Shown: positions 1 to 9,073, counted from the first letter of the stretch. The stretch: 64,000 bases of DNA from Chitinophaga pinensis (GCA_943326015.2 CALPRQ020000017.1:1-64000); one strand, 5' to 3'. The notes: a model not told the origin generated them from the letters alone. Translations and numbers: made by a program.

Positions 1-701
1 ACAAGCTCTACCCGAGCGCGGCCGCGGCCCTGACCGGTCTGCTCTCTGACGGCCAGACCCTCGCGGTCGGCGGCTTCGGCCTCTGCGGCATTCCCGAGGC
101 GCTGATCGACGCGCTGCGCGACAGCGGCGTGAAGGATCTCACCGCCATTTCCAACAACGCCGGTGTCGATGGTTTCGGCCTCGGCAAGCTGCTCGAGACG
201 CGCCAGATCAGGAAGATGATCTCGTCCTACGTCGGCGAGAACAAGGAATTCGAGCGCCAGTACCTGGCGGGCGAACTGGAGCTGGAGTTCACTCCCCAGG
301 GCACGCTGGCCGAGAAGCTGCGTGCGGGCGGCGCCGGCATCCCGGCCTTCTTCACCAAGACCGGTGTCGGCACCCTGGTCGCCGAGGGCAAGGAACTGCG
401 CGAGTTCGGCGGCGAAACCTATGTCATGGAGCACGCGCTGTTCCCCGATGTCGCGCTGATCAAGGCCGATGTGGCCGACATGTCGGGCAACCTGCGCTTC
501 AACCTGACCGCGCGCAACTTCAACCCGGCGGCAGCAACCGCGGGCAAGCTCTGCATCGTCGAGGTCGAGCGTATCGTCGCGACTGGCGAGATCGCGCCGG
601 ACGATGTGCACCTGCCCGGCATCTACGTGCACCGCATCGTCTGCAACCCGACCCCGGAAAAGCGCATCGAGAAGCGCACCGTCCGCGAACGCAAAGTTTG
701 A
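1..701 (+). CDS. scoA: 3-oxoacid CoA-transferase subunit A (5' end just outside window)
   Basis: Alpha subunit of a succinyl-CoA:3-ketoacid (acetoacetate) CoA-transferase, a cytosolic enzyme that moves CoA between succinyl-CoA and acetoacetate in ketone body, butyrate or PHB turnover. The reading frame is open from base 3 and gives 232 visible residues. The first visible residues KLYPSA would directly follow a Met-Asn start, so only about two codons are missing. The N-terminal [10 protein letters not shown] stretch and the later [11 protein letters not shown] segment are typical of the family's CoA-binding fold. The B subunit follows 101 bp downstream on the same strand, so the two form an operon, interrupted by two REP-like hairpins. 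The family is clear; the exact acyl substrate is inferred. Confidence 0.9.
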   Translation, partial: KLYPSAAAALTGLLSDGQTLAVGGFGLCGIPEALIDALRDSGVKDLTAISNNAGVDGFGLGKLLETRQIRKMISSYVGENKEFERQYLAGELELEFTPQGTLAEKLRAGGAGIPAFFTKTGVGTLVAEGKELREFGGETYVMEHALFPDVALIKADVADMSGNLRFNLTARNFNPAAATAGKLCIVEVERIVATGEIAPDDVHLPGIYVHRIVCNPTPEKRIEKRTVRERKV

Positions 702-710
702 AGTGATTTT

Positions 711-736
711 GGGGACAGACCTTCAGCTCTGTTCCC
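711..736. repeat. REP-like imperfect palindrome, copy 1
   Basis: Nine-base arms at 711-719 and 728-736 pair completely apart from one G-T wobble, around the 8-base loop CCTTCAGC. The loop and the inner stem (ACAGA/TCTGT) are the same as in copy 2 at 755-784, while the outer stem bases differ but still pair. The element lies 9 bp after the scoA stop codon, inside the operon. Confidence 0.75.
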
Positions 737-754
737 AACTGAAAAAGAGCAATC

Positions 755-784
755 TTGGTGACAGACCTTCAGTTCTGTCACCAA
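755..784. repeat. REP-like perfect palindrome, copy 2
   Basis: Perfect 11-bp inverted repeat with arms 755-765 (TTGGTGACAGA) and 774-784 around the loop CCTTCAGT. It shares core and loop with copy 1. The apparent upstream TTG start of the scoB reading frame at 755 lies in this hairpin, which argues that translation starts at the ATG at 803. The form resembles intergenic REP elements mobilised by IS200-like tyrosine transposases. No such transposase is in the window. Confidence 0.75.
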
Positions 785-802
785 CAAGATAGAGGATTTC
801 AA

Positions 803-1441
803 ATGGCCTGGACCCAAGACCAGATGGCCGCGCGCGCGGCCCAGGAGCTGCAGGACGGCTTCTACGTCAACCTCGGCATCGGCATCCCGACGCTGGTGGC
901 CAACCATGTGCCTGATCATGTCGAGGTCTGGCTGCAGAGCGAGAACGGCATGCTCGGCATCGGCCCCTTTCCCTACGACGACGAGGTCGACGCCGACCTG
1001 ATCAATGCCGGCAAGCAGACCGTCACGACGCTCAAGGGCTCGGCCATCTTCGGCAGCGACCAGAGCTTCGCCATGATCCGCGGCGGCAAGATCAACCTGT
1101 CCATCCTGGGCGCCATGCAGGTGACCGGATCGGGTGATCTGGCCAACTGGATGATCCCGGGCAAGATGGTCAAGGGCATGGGCGGCGCGATGGACCTGGT
1201 CGCCGGCGTCAAGCGCGTGATCGTGCTGATGGAGCATGTGGCGCGCAAGAAGGACGGCAGCACCGACCTCAAGATCCTGCCCGAATGCACGCTGCCGCTG
1301 ACCGGCAAGGGCGTGGTCGACCGCATCATCACCGACCTCGGCGTGATGGATGTCACGCCCGAGGGCCTGAAGCTGGTCGAGCTGGCCGACGGCGTGACGC
1401 GCGAGGAAATCCAGAGCAAGACCGGCGTGCCGCTGCTCTGA
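803..1441 (+). CDS. scoB: 3-oxoacid CoA-transferase subunit B
   Basis: Beta subunit of the succinyl-CoA:3-ketoacid CoA-transferase, 212 aa, carrying the catalytic glutamate. The SENGMLG motif (ENG, near residue 50) is the active-site signature, and [12 protein letters not shown] near residue 25 is typical of the family. The frame is open from 755, but the first 16 codons cover a REP-like hairpin. The ATG at 803 has an AGAGGA ribosome-binding site at 791-796 and gives the usual N-terminus, so it is preferred. It is co-transcribed with subunit A and followed by a strong terminator. Confidence 0.93.
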   Translation: MAWTQDQMAARAAQELQDGFYVNLGIGIPTLVANHVPDHVEVWLQSENGMLGIGPFPYDDEVDADLINAGKQTVTTLKGSAIFGSDQSFAMIRGGKINLSILGAMQVTGSGDLANWMIPGKMVKGMGGAMDLVAGVKRVIVLMEHVARKKDGSTDLKILPECTLPLTGKGVVDRIITDLGVMDVTPEGLKLVELADGVTREEIQSKTGVPLL

Positions 1442-1468
1442 TCCGATCCGGGTATCTGGCCTGATGCA

Positions 1469-1508
1469 AGCCCGGCCGCTGCGAGTCAGCGGGCCGGGCT
1501 GTTTTGTT
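1469..1508 (+). terminator. Rho-independent terminator after scoAB
   Basis: GC-rich hairpin (GCCCGGCCGCT paired with AGCGGGCCGGGC, one bulged G) around a 7-base loop, followed by TGTTTTGTTTT. It sits 28 bp after the scoB stop codon. Confidence 0.85.
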
Positions 1509-1566
1509 TTCGGCCACGGTTCGTGGCGTCGGCTACATTCATGGGCTCCTATTGCCGAGCTCCCCG

Positions 1567-2493
1567 ATGTCCTTACTCCTGAATCAACCCGACTGGCTCT
1601 GGGTTCCCGTGGTGCTGTTCGCGGCCCTCGCACAGACCTTTCGCAACACGGCCCAGCGCTCGCTGACCACCGAGCTCGGCATCTGGCCGGCGACGCTGGT
1701 GCGCTTTCTCTATGGCCTGCCGTTCGCGCTGGTCTATCTGGCCGCGCTGTATCTGTTCTTTGCACCGGCGCGGGTGCTGCCCGCTTTCAGCTGGGCCTAT
1801 GTCGCCTGGATAGCCTTCGGCGCGGCGTTCCAGATCGGTGCCACGGCGGCGCTGCTGCTGGCGATGAAGGAGCGCAACTTCGCGGTCGCGGTGACGCTGG
1901 CCAAGACCGAGGTGCTGCAGGTCGCGCTGTTCGCGCTCGTCTTCCTGCATGAGTTGCCGACGGCGCTGGGCCTGCTCGCGATGGTGCTGGCCACGCTGGG
2001 TGTGGTCGTGCTTTCGCTGCCGCCCCGTGGCCAGTGGCGCTCGCTGTCGGCCTGGCTGAGCCGCCCGGCGCTCTATGGATTGGTCGCCGGGGCAGGTTTC
2101 GCGCTCGCGACCGTGTGTTTCCGGGGCGGAGCCCTCGCGCTCAACGCCGATTCGCCCTGGGTATCGAGCGCCTGGGGTGTGCTGCTGGCGCAGGGGCTGC
2201 AGTCGGTGGCCATGGGGGCCTGGGTGTCGCGCTGCACGCCGCAGGGACTCGCGCCGCTGTGGCGCGCCTGGCGGGTCTCCCTGCTCACGGGCGCCATGGG
2301 CGCGGCCGCCTCGATCGCCTGGTTCACCGGCTACGCCTTGCAGAGCGTGGGCAATGTGCGCACGCTGGGCATGGTCGAGGTGGTGTTCAGCTATGTGATC
2401 TCGCGCCGCGTCTTCAGCGAGCAGATCCGCTGGCAGGAAAAAACCGGCATGGCGATGATGGTGGCCGGGCTGGTGCTGATCTGCCTGCGCTAG
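1567..2493 (+). CDS. DMT-superfamily (EamA-type) membrane transporter
   Basis: Inner-membrane protein of 308 aa with about ten hydrophobic segments arranged as two EamA-type halves, the layout of drug/metabolite exporters. The substrate cannot be read from sequence. The frame is open from 1504, but that upstream part overlaps the scoAB terminator, so the ATG at 1567 (MSLLLNQPDW) is preferred. The gene converges on rluA, and their stop codons share the palindrome CTAG at 2490-2493. It stands alone on this strand after the terminator. Confidence 0.8.
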   Translation: MSLLLNQPDWLWVPVVLFAALAQTFRNTAQRSLTTELGIWPATLVRFLYGLPFALVYLAALYLFFAPARVLPAFSWAYVAWIAFGAAFQIGATAALLLAMKERNFAVAVTLAKTEVLQVALFALVFLHELPTALGLLAMVLATLGVVVLSLPPRGQWRSLSAWLSRPALYGLVAGAGFALATVCFRGGALALNADSPWVSSAWGVLLAQGLQSVAMGAWVSRCTPQGLAPLWRAWRVSLLTGAMGAAASIAWFTGYALQSVGNVRTLGMVEVVFSYVISRRVFSEQIRWQEKTGMAMMVAGLVLICLR

Positions 2494-3239
2494 AACGGCG
2501 CCGGACTCTCGAAGCGCAGCCGCTCGCCCGTGACGGGATGCGGCAGGTCGATCGCGCAGGCGTGCAGCAGCAGGCGCGGCGCGGCGTCCAGCGTCGCGTC
2601 GTCGGCATAGAGCTCATCGCCCAGGATCGGGTGGCCGATCGCCTGCAGGTGCAGGCGCAGCTGGTGCGAGCGGCCGGTGACGGGTTCGAGTTCCAGCCTT
2701 GCCGTTGCGCGTCCGTCCCGCGGTTCCTGGCCGATCAGGCGCCAGCGTGTGTGGCTGGGCTTGCCGGTCTCGAAGCAGACCTTGCTTTTCGGGCGGTTCG
2801 GCCAGTCGACGATCAGCGGCAGCCGGATCTCGCTCCAGCCCTGCGCGTCGGTCTGCGAGCCGTCGGGTTGGCCCGATGCCAGCGCCTGGTAGCGCTTGTG
2901 CACCTCGCGCCGCGCGAAGGCCAGGCTGAGTGTGGATTGCGCCAAATGGCCACGTGCCATCACGATCAGGCCCGAGGTGCCCATGTCGAGCCGGTGCACG
3001 ATCAGCGCGTCGGGATAGATCGCCTGCACGCGCGCGCTCAGGCAGTCGGCGTTCTCGGGTCCGCGCCCGGGCACCGAGAGCAGGCCGGACGGCTTGTCGA
3101 GCACCAGCAGGGCGTCGTCGGCGTGCAGCACCGTCACCCCGTCGGGCACGGCGAGGCGGCGCGGTGGCCGCGGCAGCGGCGACAGTACGGCGCCGGGGGC
3201 ATCATCGGCAGTGTTCCGGTTCGCTGCGGCCAGGCTCAC
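2490..3239 (-). CDS. rluA: RluA, dual-specificity rRNA/tRNA pseudouridine synthase
   Basis: Converts uridine to pseudouridine; E. coli RluA acts on 23S rRNA U746 and tRNA position 32. The 249-aa protein has the catalytic HRLDMGTSG motif, an LLSVPGRG segment, LPLIVDWPNRPKSKVCFE and GRSHQLRLHLQAIGHPILGD, all of which match RluA rather than RluC/RluD, and it lacks an S4 domain. The reading frame runs much further upstream inside recJ. A GTG at 3239 overlaps the recJ stop as GTGA and suits translational coupling, so that start is chosen. Downstream the stop codon overlaps that of the convergent exporter. Confidence 0.9.
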   Translation of the reverse strand: MSLAAANRNTADDAPGAVLSPLPRPPRRLAVPDGVTVLHADDALLVLDKPSGLLSVPGRGPENADCLSARVQAIYPDALIVHRLDMGTSGLIVMARGHLAQSTLSLAFARREVHKRYQALASGQPDGSQTDAQGWSEIRLPLIVDWPNRPKSKVCFETGKPSHTRWRLIGQEPRDGRATARLELEPVTGRSHQLRLHLQAIGHPILGDELYADDATLDAAPRLLLHACAIDLPHPVTGERLRFESPAPF

Positions 3240-4972
3240 AGCTCGGCGCCCTCGACCATGAAGCGCAGCCGGCGCTGGCCCTGCCACTCGTCGGCGTCGA
3301 GCCGGTAGGCCAGGCGCACGCGCGCCGGCAGCGGGTCGGCATGACCGAACCAGATGCCGTCGACCGGCTCGCCCCCGTGCTTGAGCTTGAGCTGCAGGTG
3401 CTTGCCGCCGACCAGGCGCTGCGAGATGACCTCGACTTCCTCGCAGAAGACCGGCGCCGCGAAGCCCTGGCCCCAGACCTCCTGTTGCAGGATGTCGATC
3501 ATCTCGATGCGGCGGTATTGCGGGTCGAGCGGGCCGTCGGCTTCGAGCCGGCGCTGCAGCGTGGCCAGGTCCAGCCATTCGGCGGCGATGCACTGCAGTT
3601 CCTGGTCGAAGCGGTCGAAGTCCTCCTCGGCGATGGTGCAACCGGCGGCGGCCGAGTGGCCGCCGAAGCGCAGCAGCAGGCCCGGATGGCGCTTGGCGAT
3701 CAGGTCGAGCGCGTCGCGCAAATGGAAGCCCGGGATGGAGCGGCCCGAGCCCTTGAGTTCATGCTCCTTGCCCGGTGCCTGGCTGGCGGCGAAGACGAAG
3801 GTCGGGCGGTGCAGCTTGTCCTTGAGCCGGGCGGCGACGATGCCGACCACGCCCTCATGGAAGTCGGGGTCGAACAGGCACAGCGCGGGCGGTGGGGCCT
3901 CGGACTCGTCCCACAAGGCTTCGGCCAGCTGCAGCGCCTGCTCGCGCATGTCGCCTTCGAGCGTCTTGCGCTCGCGGTTGATGGCGTCGAGCTGCTGTGC
4001 CAGGCCGCTGGCCCGCGCCGGGTCGTCGGTGGTCAGGCAGGCGATGCCCAGCGTCATGTCGGCCAGCCGGCCAGCCGCGTTCAGGCGCGGACCGATCGCG
4101 TAGCCCAGGTCCAGGCTGTTGGCCGAGGCCGATCGCCGGTTGGCGACCTGGAACAGCGCCGCCAGGCCAGCCGGCAGGGCGCCAGCGCGGATGCGCTTGA
4201 GGCCCTGAGCCACCAGGCGCCGGTTGTGCGCATCGAGCTTGACCACGTCGGCTACCGTGCCGAGCGCGACCAGCGGCAGCAGACTGTCGATGCGCGGCTG
4301 GGTTTTCAGGTCGAAGGCGCCGCGCGTGCGCAACTCGGCGCGCAGCGCCAGCAGCACGTAGAACATCACGCCGACACCGGCGATGGCCTTGCTCGCGAAG
4401 CCGCAGCCGGGCTGGCTGGGGTTGACGATCACGCAGTCCTGCGGCAGCTGGACCTGGCCGTCGAGCACGGCCGGCAGGTGGTGGTCGGTGATCAGCACCT
4501 GCAGCCCGAGTGTGCGCGCCTGCGCCACGCCGTCGACGCTGGCGATGCCGTTGTCGACCGTGACCAGCACATCCGCGCCGCGCGCCTTGACCCGGGCCGC
4601 GATCGAAGGCGTCAGGCCGTAGCCGTCGGCGACGCGGTCGGGCACCAGGTAGTCGACCGCGTTCCAGCCCAGCGGCGCGCCGAGCAGGCTCAGGCCGCGC
4701 AGCGCGGTGGCGCAGGCGGTGGCGCCGTCGCAGTCGTAGTCGGCCACGATGCAGACGCGCTGGCCGGCGGCCATGGCGTCGGCCAGCATCAGCGCGGCCT
4801 CGCGTGTACCCAGCATCTGCTCGGGCGGCTGCAGCAGGGTCAGCGAGTCGTCGAGTTCGCCGATGTCCTGCACGCCACGGGCGGCGAACAGGCGCGCGAG
4901 CAGGGGGTGGAGGCCTTCCTGTTCCAGTGCCCAGGCGGCGCGCGGCGGCACTTCGCGGTTGATGATTTTCAT
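3236..4972 (-). CDS. recJ: Single-stranded-DNA-specific exonuclease RecJ
   Basis: 5'-3' exonuclease on single-stranded DNA used in RecFOR recombination, mismatch repair and base-excision repair. The 578-aa length is normal. The DHH-family metal motifs are visible: VADYDCDG at about 77-83 and TDHH at about 162-165, with a DHHA1 region holding FGGHSAAAGC. The ATG at 4972 (MKIINREVP) matches the usual RecJ N-terminus, so the longer open frame is not used. It overlaps the upstream gene by ATGA and the downstream rluA by GTGA, giving a tightly coupled three-gene unit. Confidence 0.95.
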   Translation of the reverse strand: MKIINREVPPRAAWALEQEGLHPLLARLFAARGVQDIGELDDSLTLLQPPEQMLGTREAALMLADAMAAGQRVCIVADYDCDGATACATALRGLSLLGAPLGWNAVDYLVPDRVADGYGLTPSIAARVKARGADVLVTVDNGIASVDGVAQARTLGLQVLITDHHLPAVLDGQVQLPQDCVIVNPSQPGCGFASKAIAGVGVMFYVLLALRAELRTRGAFDLKTQPRIDSLLPLVALGTVADVVKLDAHNRRLVAQGLKRIRAGALPAGLAALFQVANRRSASANSLDLGYAIGPRLNAAGRLADMTLGIACLTTDDPARASGLAQQLDAINRERKTLEGDMREQALQLAEALWDESEAPPPALCLFDPDFHEGVVGIVAARLKDKLHRPTFVFAASQAPGKEHELKGSGRSIPGFHLRDALDLIAKRHPGLLLRFGGHSAAAGCTIAEEDFDRFDQELQCIAAEWLDLATLQRRLEADGPLDPQYRRIEMIDILQQEVWGQGFAAPVFCEEVEVISQRLVGGKHLQLKLKHGGEPVDGIWFGHADPLPARVRLAYRLDADEWQGQRRLRFMVEGAEL

Positions 4973-5931
4973 AATTGATTCAGGAGGCGTGCCAAGTCGA
5001 GCGGACGCTGGCGCTGGAACAGACCGAACAGGCGTGACAGCGCACCCGGCTTGCTCGGCAGGCCGCTGGCCCAGCTGATCGCGTTGCGCTCGCCGCACAG
5101 GGTCAGGCGGACCGGTTCACCGCGCTCGGCGCGTTCGAGCAGGTTGGCGATCTCGTCCTGTTCCAGCTGTTCCCAGGCCGCGCTCCAGCGGGCCTGGTCG
5201 CCGCGCAGCGCGGGCAGGCGCAGGCGGTCGCTGAGCTGCGGCGCCGGTTTGGCCTGGCCGTCCCAGGCGCCCGTGCCGCTGATCCAGAAGCCGTTGACCA
5301 GCGGCCGTCTGCGGGCCGCGCGCAAGTCGTTGACGCGGTGGCTGTAGAACAGCATCTGGGCCTCGTTCTGCAGTCGCAGCAAGGCGCGCGCCTGCGGGTG
5401 GCGTGACCCGTCGGGCAGCCAGGCCTCGAGCTGACGGTGCGCGACGCGGTCCAGGCTGGCCCAGGGCAGGTCAGCGAAGACCTGGCCCTCGGCACGCCAG
5501 CGCGTGGCGGACTCGAACTGCAGCGCGATGCCGTCCTCCTCGGCCCAGGGCCGCAGGGCCTCGAACAGCTCCCGCGATTCGGCTTCGCTCAGCTCCAGGC
5601 CCTCGGGCGGCTGCAGCGTGACCTGATCCATGCTGGCCTGCCAGTGGCAGGGCGTGAACCAGGCGCAGGCCTGTTGCCGCTCGCCAGCTTGCCAGGCAGC
5701 CCAGGGGATGACGCCGTCCGTGGTGGGCAGGCCGAGCGCGCGCGCCAGCACCCGCTCGTGCGGCGGGCTGAGCGAATACTCGTCGCCGGTGTCGGTTGCC
5801 TGCTGTTCCAGCCTGGCCAGCAGGCTGGCCAGTCGGGGCAGGTCGGGTAGTTTGGGTAGAGGGGGCTCCGCGGCATCCTGGCTCGGTAGGTGGGCGCTGG
5901 TGGCGGCGTAGGGAACGATCAGGTGGTGCAA
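4969..5931 (-). CDS. RpfE-like conserved protein, upstream of recJ
   Basis: About 320 aa, no signal peptide or membrane segment, of unproven biochemical function. The start is uncertain: no ATG is available. The frame is open from a TTG at 5997, and a second TTG at 5931 would give an N-terminus (HHLIVPYAAT) like that of related proteins, so it is chosen. The stop overlaps the recJ start as ATGA. A gene of this type beside recJ recalls rpfE next to recJ in the Xanthomonas rpf region. That comparison rests on remembered gene order. Some databases label relatives phosphoglycerate mutase-like, which nothing in the sequence supports. Confidence 0.6.
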   Translation of the reverse strand: MHHLIVPYAATSAHLPSQDAAEPPLPKLPDLPRLASLLARLEQQATDTGDEYSLSPPHERVLARALGLPTTDGVIPWAAWQAGERQQACAWFTPCHWQASMDQVTLQPPEGLELSEAESRELFEALRPWAEEDGIALQFESATRWRAEGQVFADLPWASLDRVAHRQLEAWLPDGSRHPQARALLRLQNEAQMLFYSHRVNDLRAARRRPLVNGFWISGTGAWDGQAKPAPQLSDRLRLPALRGDQARWSAAWEQLEQDEIANLLERAERGEPVRLTLCGERNAISWASGLPSKPGALSRLFGLFQRQRPLDLARLLNQL

Positions 5932-6008
5932 GGTCGGGGTGCGGGCAGAGGTGTCTAGTCCCTTATTCTCGACGATGCCACAATCTCGGGTCGGCAATCT
6001 GGAGATCC

Positions 6009-7265
6009 ATGCAAATCCCCTACGAATTCCTGCTCGGCTGGCGCTACACGCGCGCCGGCCGCGCCACCCGGCGCAACGGCTTCATCTCCTTCATCAGCGG
6101 CGTCTCGATGCTGGGCATCGCGCTGGGCGTGGCGGCGCTGATCGTCGTGCTCAGCGTGATGAACGGCTTCCAGAAGGAGGTGCGCGACCGCATGCTCGGC
6201 GTGCTGTCGCATGTCGAGGTCTTCACGCCCGATGGTGGCGCGCTGCCCGACCCCGCGACCACGCTGCGCGAATTGCGTGCGCACCCGGAAGTGGTCGGTG
6301 CTGCGCCCTTCATCGCGGCGCAGGGCCTGCTCGCGCGCGGCGAGAACATGAAGGGCGTGCTGCTGCGCGGCATCGATCCGGCCCAGGAGCCCGCCGTCAC
6401 CAGTCTGGCCGGCGAGCTGGCCAGGACCGTGCTGCCGCAGCTGCAGCCCGGGGCGTTTGGCATCGTGCTCGGTGGTGCGCTGGCGCAGAGCCTGGGCCTG
6501 CGCGTGGGCGATGCCGTGACGCTGATCGCACCCAGCGGCCAGGTCACGCCGGCCGGCGTGGTCCCGCGCCTCAAGCAGATGAGCGTGGTCGGCGTCTTCG
6601 ACTCGGGCCACTACGAGTACGACTCGACGCTGGCCTTCATCCATATCGACGACGCGGCGCGCATCTTCCGGCTCGAAGGGCCGACCGGCGTGCGGCTCAA
6701 GTTGCAGGATCTGCACCGCGCGCGCGAGGTCACGCATGAATTGGCTGGCATGGTCAGCGGCGACCTGCTGCTGCGCGACTGGACGCGCCAGAACCGGACC
6801 TGGTTTGCCGCTGTCCAGCTCGAAAAGCGCATGATGTTCATCATCCTGACTTTGATCGTCGCGGTCGCGGCCTTCAACCTGGTCTCGACGCTGGTGATGA
6901 CCGTGACCGACAAGCGCGCCGACATCGCGATCCTGCGCACGCTGGGCGCGAGTCCGCGCAGCATCATGTCCATCTTCGTGGTGCAGGGTGCGCTGATCGG
7001 CGTGATCGGCACCCTGTCCGGCCTGCTGCTGGGCCTCGGCATCGCGTTCAACATCGACACCCTGGTGCCGGCGCTCGAGTCGCTGCTGGGCACCAGTTTC
7101 CTGCCGCAGGAAATCTACCTGATCAGCCGCATGCCGAGCGAGCCGCAGCAGGGCGACATCCTGCCGATTGCGCTGATTTCGCTGCTGCTGGCCTTCGCGG
7201 CCACGCTCTATCCGAGCTGGCGTGCCAGCCGCGTCAACCCGGCGGAGGCGCTGCGTTATGAGTGA
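6009..7265 (+). CDS. lolC: Lipoprotein-releasing ABC transporter permease LolC/LolE
   Basis: Inner-membrane subunit of the LolCDE complex, which extracts outer-membrane-destined lipoproteins from the inner membrane and hands them to LolA. The 418-aa protein has one TM segment near residues 25-50, a large periplasmic domain and three TM segments in the C-terminal third (FtsX-like fold). The ATG at 6009 follows a GGAG site at 6001-6004. A much longer upstream open frame has no coding character. The end overlaps lolD by 8 bp. Only one permease gene is present, so it probably works as a homodimer (LolF-like), which is an inference. Confidence 0.93.
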   Translation: MQIPYEFLLGWRYTRAGRATRRNGFISFISGVSMLGIALGVAALIVVLSVMNGFQKEVRDRMLGVLSHVEVFTPDGGALPDPATTLRELRAHPEVVGAAPFIAAQGLLARGENMKGVLLRGIDPAQEPAVTSLAGELARTVLPQLQPGAFGIVLGGALAQSLGLRVGDAVTLIAPSGQVTPAGVVPRLKQMSVVGVFDSGHYEYDSTLAFIHIDDAARIFRLEGPTGVRLKLQDLHRAREVTHELAGMVSGDLLLRDWTRQNRTWFAAVQLEKRMMFIILTLIVAVAAFNLVSTLVMTVTDKRADIAILRTLGASPRSIMSIFVVQGALIGVIGTLSGLLLGLGIAFNIDTLVPALESLLGTSFLPQEIYLISRMPSEPQQGDILPIALISLLLAFAATLYPSWRASRVNPAEALRYE

Positions 7266-7947
7266 ACCCAACATCGTCCTGAGCGCGCGTGGCCTGAGCA
7301 AGCGCTTCCAGGAAGGCCGGCTCGATGTGAGCGTGCTGCAGGGCGTGGACCTCGACATCCGGGCCGGCGAGACGCTGGCCATCGTCGGTGCCTCGGGCTC
7401 GGGCAAGAGTACGCTGCTGCATCTGCTGGGTGGGCTCGATGCGCCCAGCGCGGGCCGCGTGCTGCTGCAGGGCCAGGAGCTGGCAACCCTGGGGCAGGCC
7501 GCCCAAGGCGAGCTGCGCAACCGCCATTTGGGTTTCGTCTACCAGTTCCACCATCTGCTGCCGGAGTTCACTGCCCAGGACAACGTCGCCATGCCGCTCT
7601 GGATTCGCCGTCTGCCGCGCGAGGAGGCCGCGGCCGAGTCCGCGCGCTGGCTCGAACGGGTCGGCTTGGGCGAACGCCTGCTGCACCGTCCGTCCGAGCT
7701 CTCGGGCGGCGAACGCCAGCGGGTGGCGATCGCGCGTGCGCTGGTGACGCGGCCGGCCTGCGTGCTGGCCGACGAGCCGACCGGCAACCTCGACCGCACC
7801 ACGGCCGACAGCGTGTTCCAGCTGATGCTGCAGCTCGCGCGCGAGCAGGGCACGGCTTTCGTGCTGGTCACCCACGATGTCGAACTGGCGCGGCGCTGCG
7901 ACCGTGTGCTGCACCTGCGCTCGGGCTTGTTGTCGGCCGGCGACTGA
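7258..7947 (+). CDS. lolD: Lipoprotein-releasing ABC transporter ATPase LolD
   Basis: ATPase of the LolCDE complex that powers lipoprotein release; cytoplasmic, membrane-associated. At 229 aa it shows the Walker [10 protein letters not shown] (44-52), Q-loop [10 protein letters not shown], the ABC signature [15 protein letters not shown], Walker [12 protein letters not shown] and the switch histidine in VLVTHD. The ATG at 7258 overlaps the lolC end by 8 bp. A GGCGGAGG ribosome-binding site at 7241-7248 lies inside lolC. No terminator is evident afterwards; the next gene has its own promoter. Confidence 0.95.
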   Translation: MSEPNIVLSARGLSKRFQEGRLDVSVLQGVDLDIRAGETLAIVGASGSGKSTLLHLLGGLDAPSAGRVLLQGQELATLGQAAQGELRNRHLGFVYQFHHLLPEFTAQDNVAMPLWIRRLPREEAAAESARWLERVGLGERLLHRPSELSGGERQRVAIARALVTRPACVLADEPTGNLDRTTADSVFQLMLQLAREQGTAFVLVTHDVELARRCDRVLHLRSGLLSAGD

Positions 7948-8041
7948 AGCGGCCTGCTGCAGACCGGGCCGTGGCTGTTGTCCAGAGGCGACACGGACCG
8001 ATCCATCTCCGATGTTCATCCTGGGTTACTCGGCGCCCAAC

Positions 8042-8070
8042 TTGAAAACGCCGGTCCGAAGGCGCACAAT
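8042..8070 (+). promoter_or_regulatory. Sigma70-type promoter of the HiPIP gene
   Basis: TTGAAA at 8042-8047 and CACAAT at 8065-8070 with exactly 17 bp between them. A transcript would start near 8077, about 50 nt before the chosen start codon. Confidence 0.55.
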
Positions 8071-8126
8071 TGACCGACTGGCAGTTGCACGCTTTTTTCT
8101 CTCTCAACATGGACTTCTCTTCCACC

Positions 8127-8438
8127 ATGATCAAATCGAATCGCCGCGTTTTCCTGATGCAAGTCGCAACGGCTTCGGGTGCCATTGCGCTCGCTGGTAC
8201 GGCACAGGCGCAAGCCATGGTCGCCGAGACCGATGCCCAGGCTGCGGCTCTGGGTTACAAGGCTGACGCCACCAAGGTCGACAAGACCAAGTTCCCCAAG
8301 TACGCTGCCGGCCAGAACTGTGGCAGCTGCGCCCTGTACCAGGGCAAGGCTGGCGACGCAGCTGGCGGTTGCCCGATCTTTGCGGGCAAGCAGGTTGCCG
8401 CCAAGGGCTGGTGCAACTCCTACGTCAAGAAGGGCTGA
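8127..8438 (+). CDS. High-potential iron-sulfur protein (HiPIP), Tat-exported
   Basis: Small periplasmic electron carrier holding one [4Fe-4S] cluster of high potential, usually linking the bc1 complex to oxidases or photosynthetic reaction centres. The 103-aa precursor begins with a twin-arginine-type signal (NRRVFLMQVA, hydrophobic stretch to about residue 28, cleavage near AQA). Four cysteines at about 65, 68, 82 and 96 (CGSC, GGCPIF, GWC) fit the HiPIP pattern. ATG 8127 is chosen because it gives a compact Tat signal. ATG 8109 is possible and neither has a strong ribosome-binding site. The gene is monocistronic, with its own promoter and a strong terminator. Confidence 0.93.
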   Translation: MIKSNRRVFLMQVATASGAIALAGTAQAQAMVAETDAQAAALGYKADATKVDKTKFPKYAAGQNCGSCALYQGKAGDAAGGCPIFAGKQVAAKGWCNSYVKKG

Positions 8439-8454
8439 GCCTTTCCTTGGCACG

Positions 8455-8487
8455 AAAAAAAGCCTGCCGGCCGGCAGGCTTTTTTTT
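8455..8487. terminator. Bidirectional terminator between HiPIP and hemerythrin genes
   Basis: Perfect 10-bp stem (AGCCTGCCGG / CCGGCAGGCT, 8461-8480) flanked by six A on one side and a run of T on the other, so it can end both convergent genes. Confidence 0.92.
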
Positions 8488-8522
8488 GCCCATGGCACCC
8501 GGATCGGGTGCTCCTGGAATGC

Positions 8523-9035
8523 TTAGCTGCAGCTGACACTGCCGCATCCGCTCATCGTGGCGGGCTTGACCAGCGAGGGATCTTCCAGTGTCTCGGTGCG
8601 CGAATCGAACTTGACGTTCTTCATGTGCAGCGCGAGGCCGGCGTCCATGGTCAGTGCGTGCGTAGGCAGCCACTCGGCGAGCGCGGCTCCCATGCGGTCG
8701 ATGATTGCCTCGTCGCCCTGCAGGAAATGCGTCTCGACCTGGCGCATCGTGTCCAGGATGGTCTCGTGGTGGCTGGCATGGCAGTTGTCGGCATTGAAGC
8801 CGGTGGCGATCATCCAGCGCTCTTCCTGCGCGAAATGCTCGACCGTGTGCCGCAGCAGTTCGCGGTAGGACTCGAGCTGCTGATCGTGGGGCAGGGCACG
8901 CAGGCGGGAGACCATGTCGACCATCTCGTGGTGCGTCTGGTCCATGCGTTCATCGTCCAGTTCCATTGCGGACGACCAGTGCAGGTCGGGTACCTCGGGA
9001 AAGTCGGACGGGCTGGTGGCGTTGGCGTTTTCCAT
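8523..9035 (-). CDS. Bacteriohemerythrin
   Basis: Soluble four-helix-bundle protein with a non-haem di-iron site that binds O2, used for oxygen storage or delivery to respiratory or micro-oxic enzymes. The 170-aa protein has the expected ligands in order: HHEM near 35, VEHFAQEE near 66-72, the ASHH region near 88-90 and THALTMD near 125-131. A cysteine-bearing tail (SGCGSVSCS) extends past the usual domain. An Fnr-type site lies 39 bp before the start codon, with a CAGAAT -10 at 9046-9051, which suggests anaerobic induction. That fits the cbb3 oxidase system elsewhere in the window. Confidence 0.9.
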   Translation of the reverse strand: MENANATSPSDFPEVPDLHWSSAMELDDERMDQTHHEMVDMVSRLRALPHDQQLESYRELLRHTVEHFAQEERWMIATGFNADNCHASHHETILDTMRQVETHFLQGDEAIIDRMGAALAEWLPTHALTMDAGLALHMKNVKFDSRTETLEDPSLVKPATMSGCGSVSCS

Positions 9036-9073
9036 GATGGGCTGGATTCTGCCGCTCAGGCAGCCGGCCTGCC

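Noticed and set aside
755-802. Sixteen extra N-terminal codons for CoA-transferase subunit B
   Set aside because: They encode a REP-like hairpin and begin with TTG. The ATG at 803 has a ribosome-binding site and the family N-terminus.
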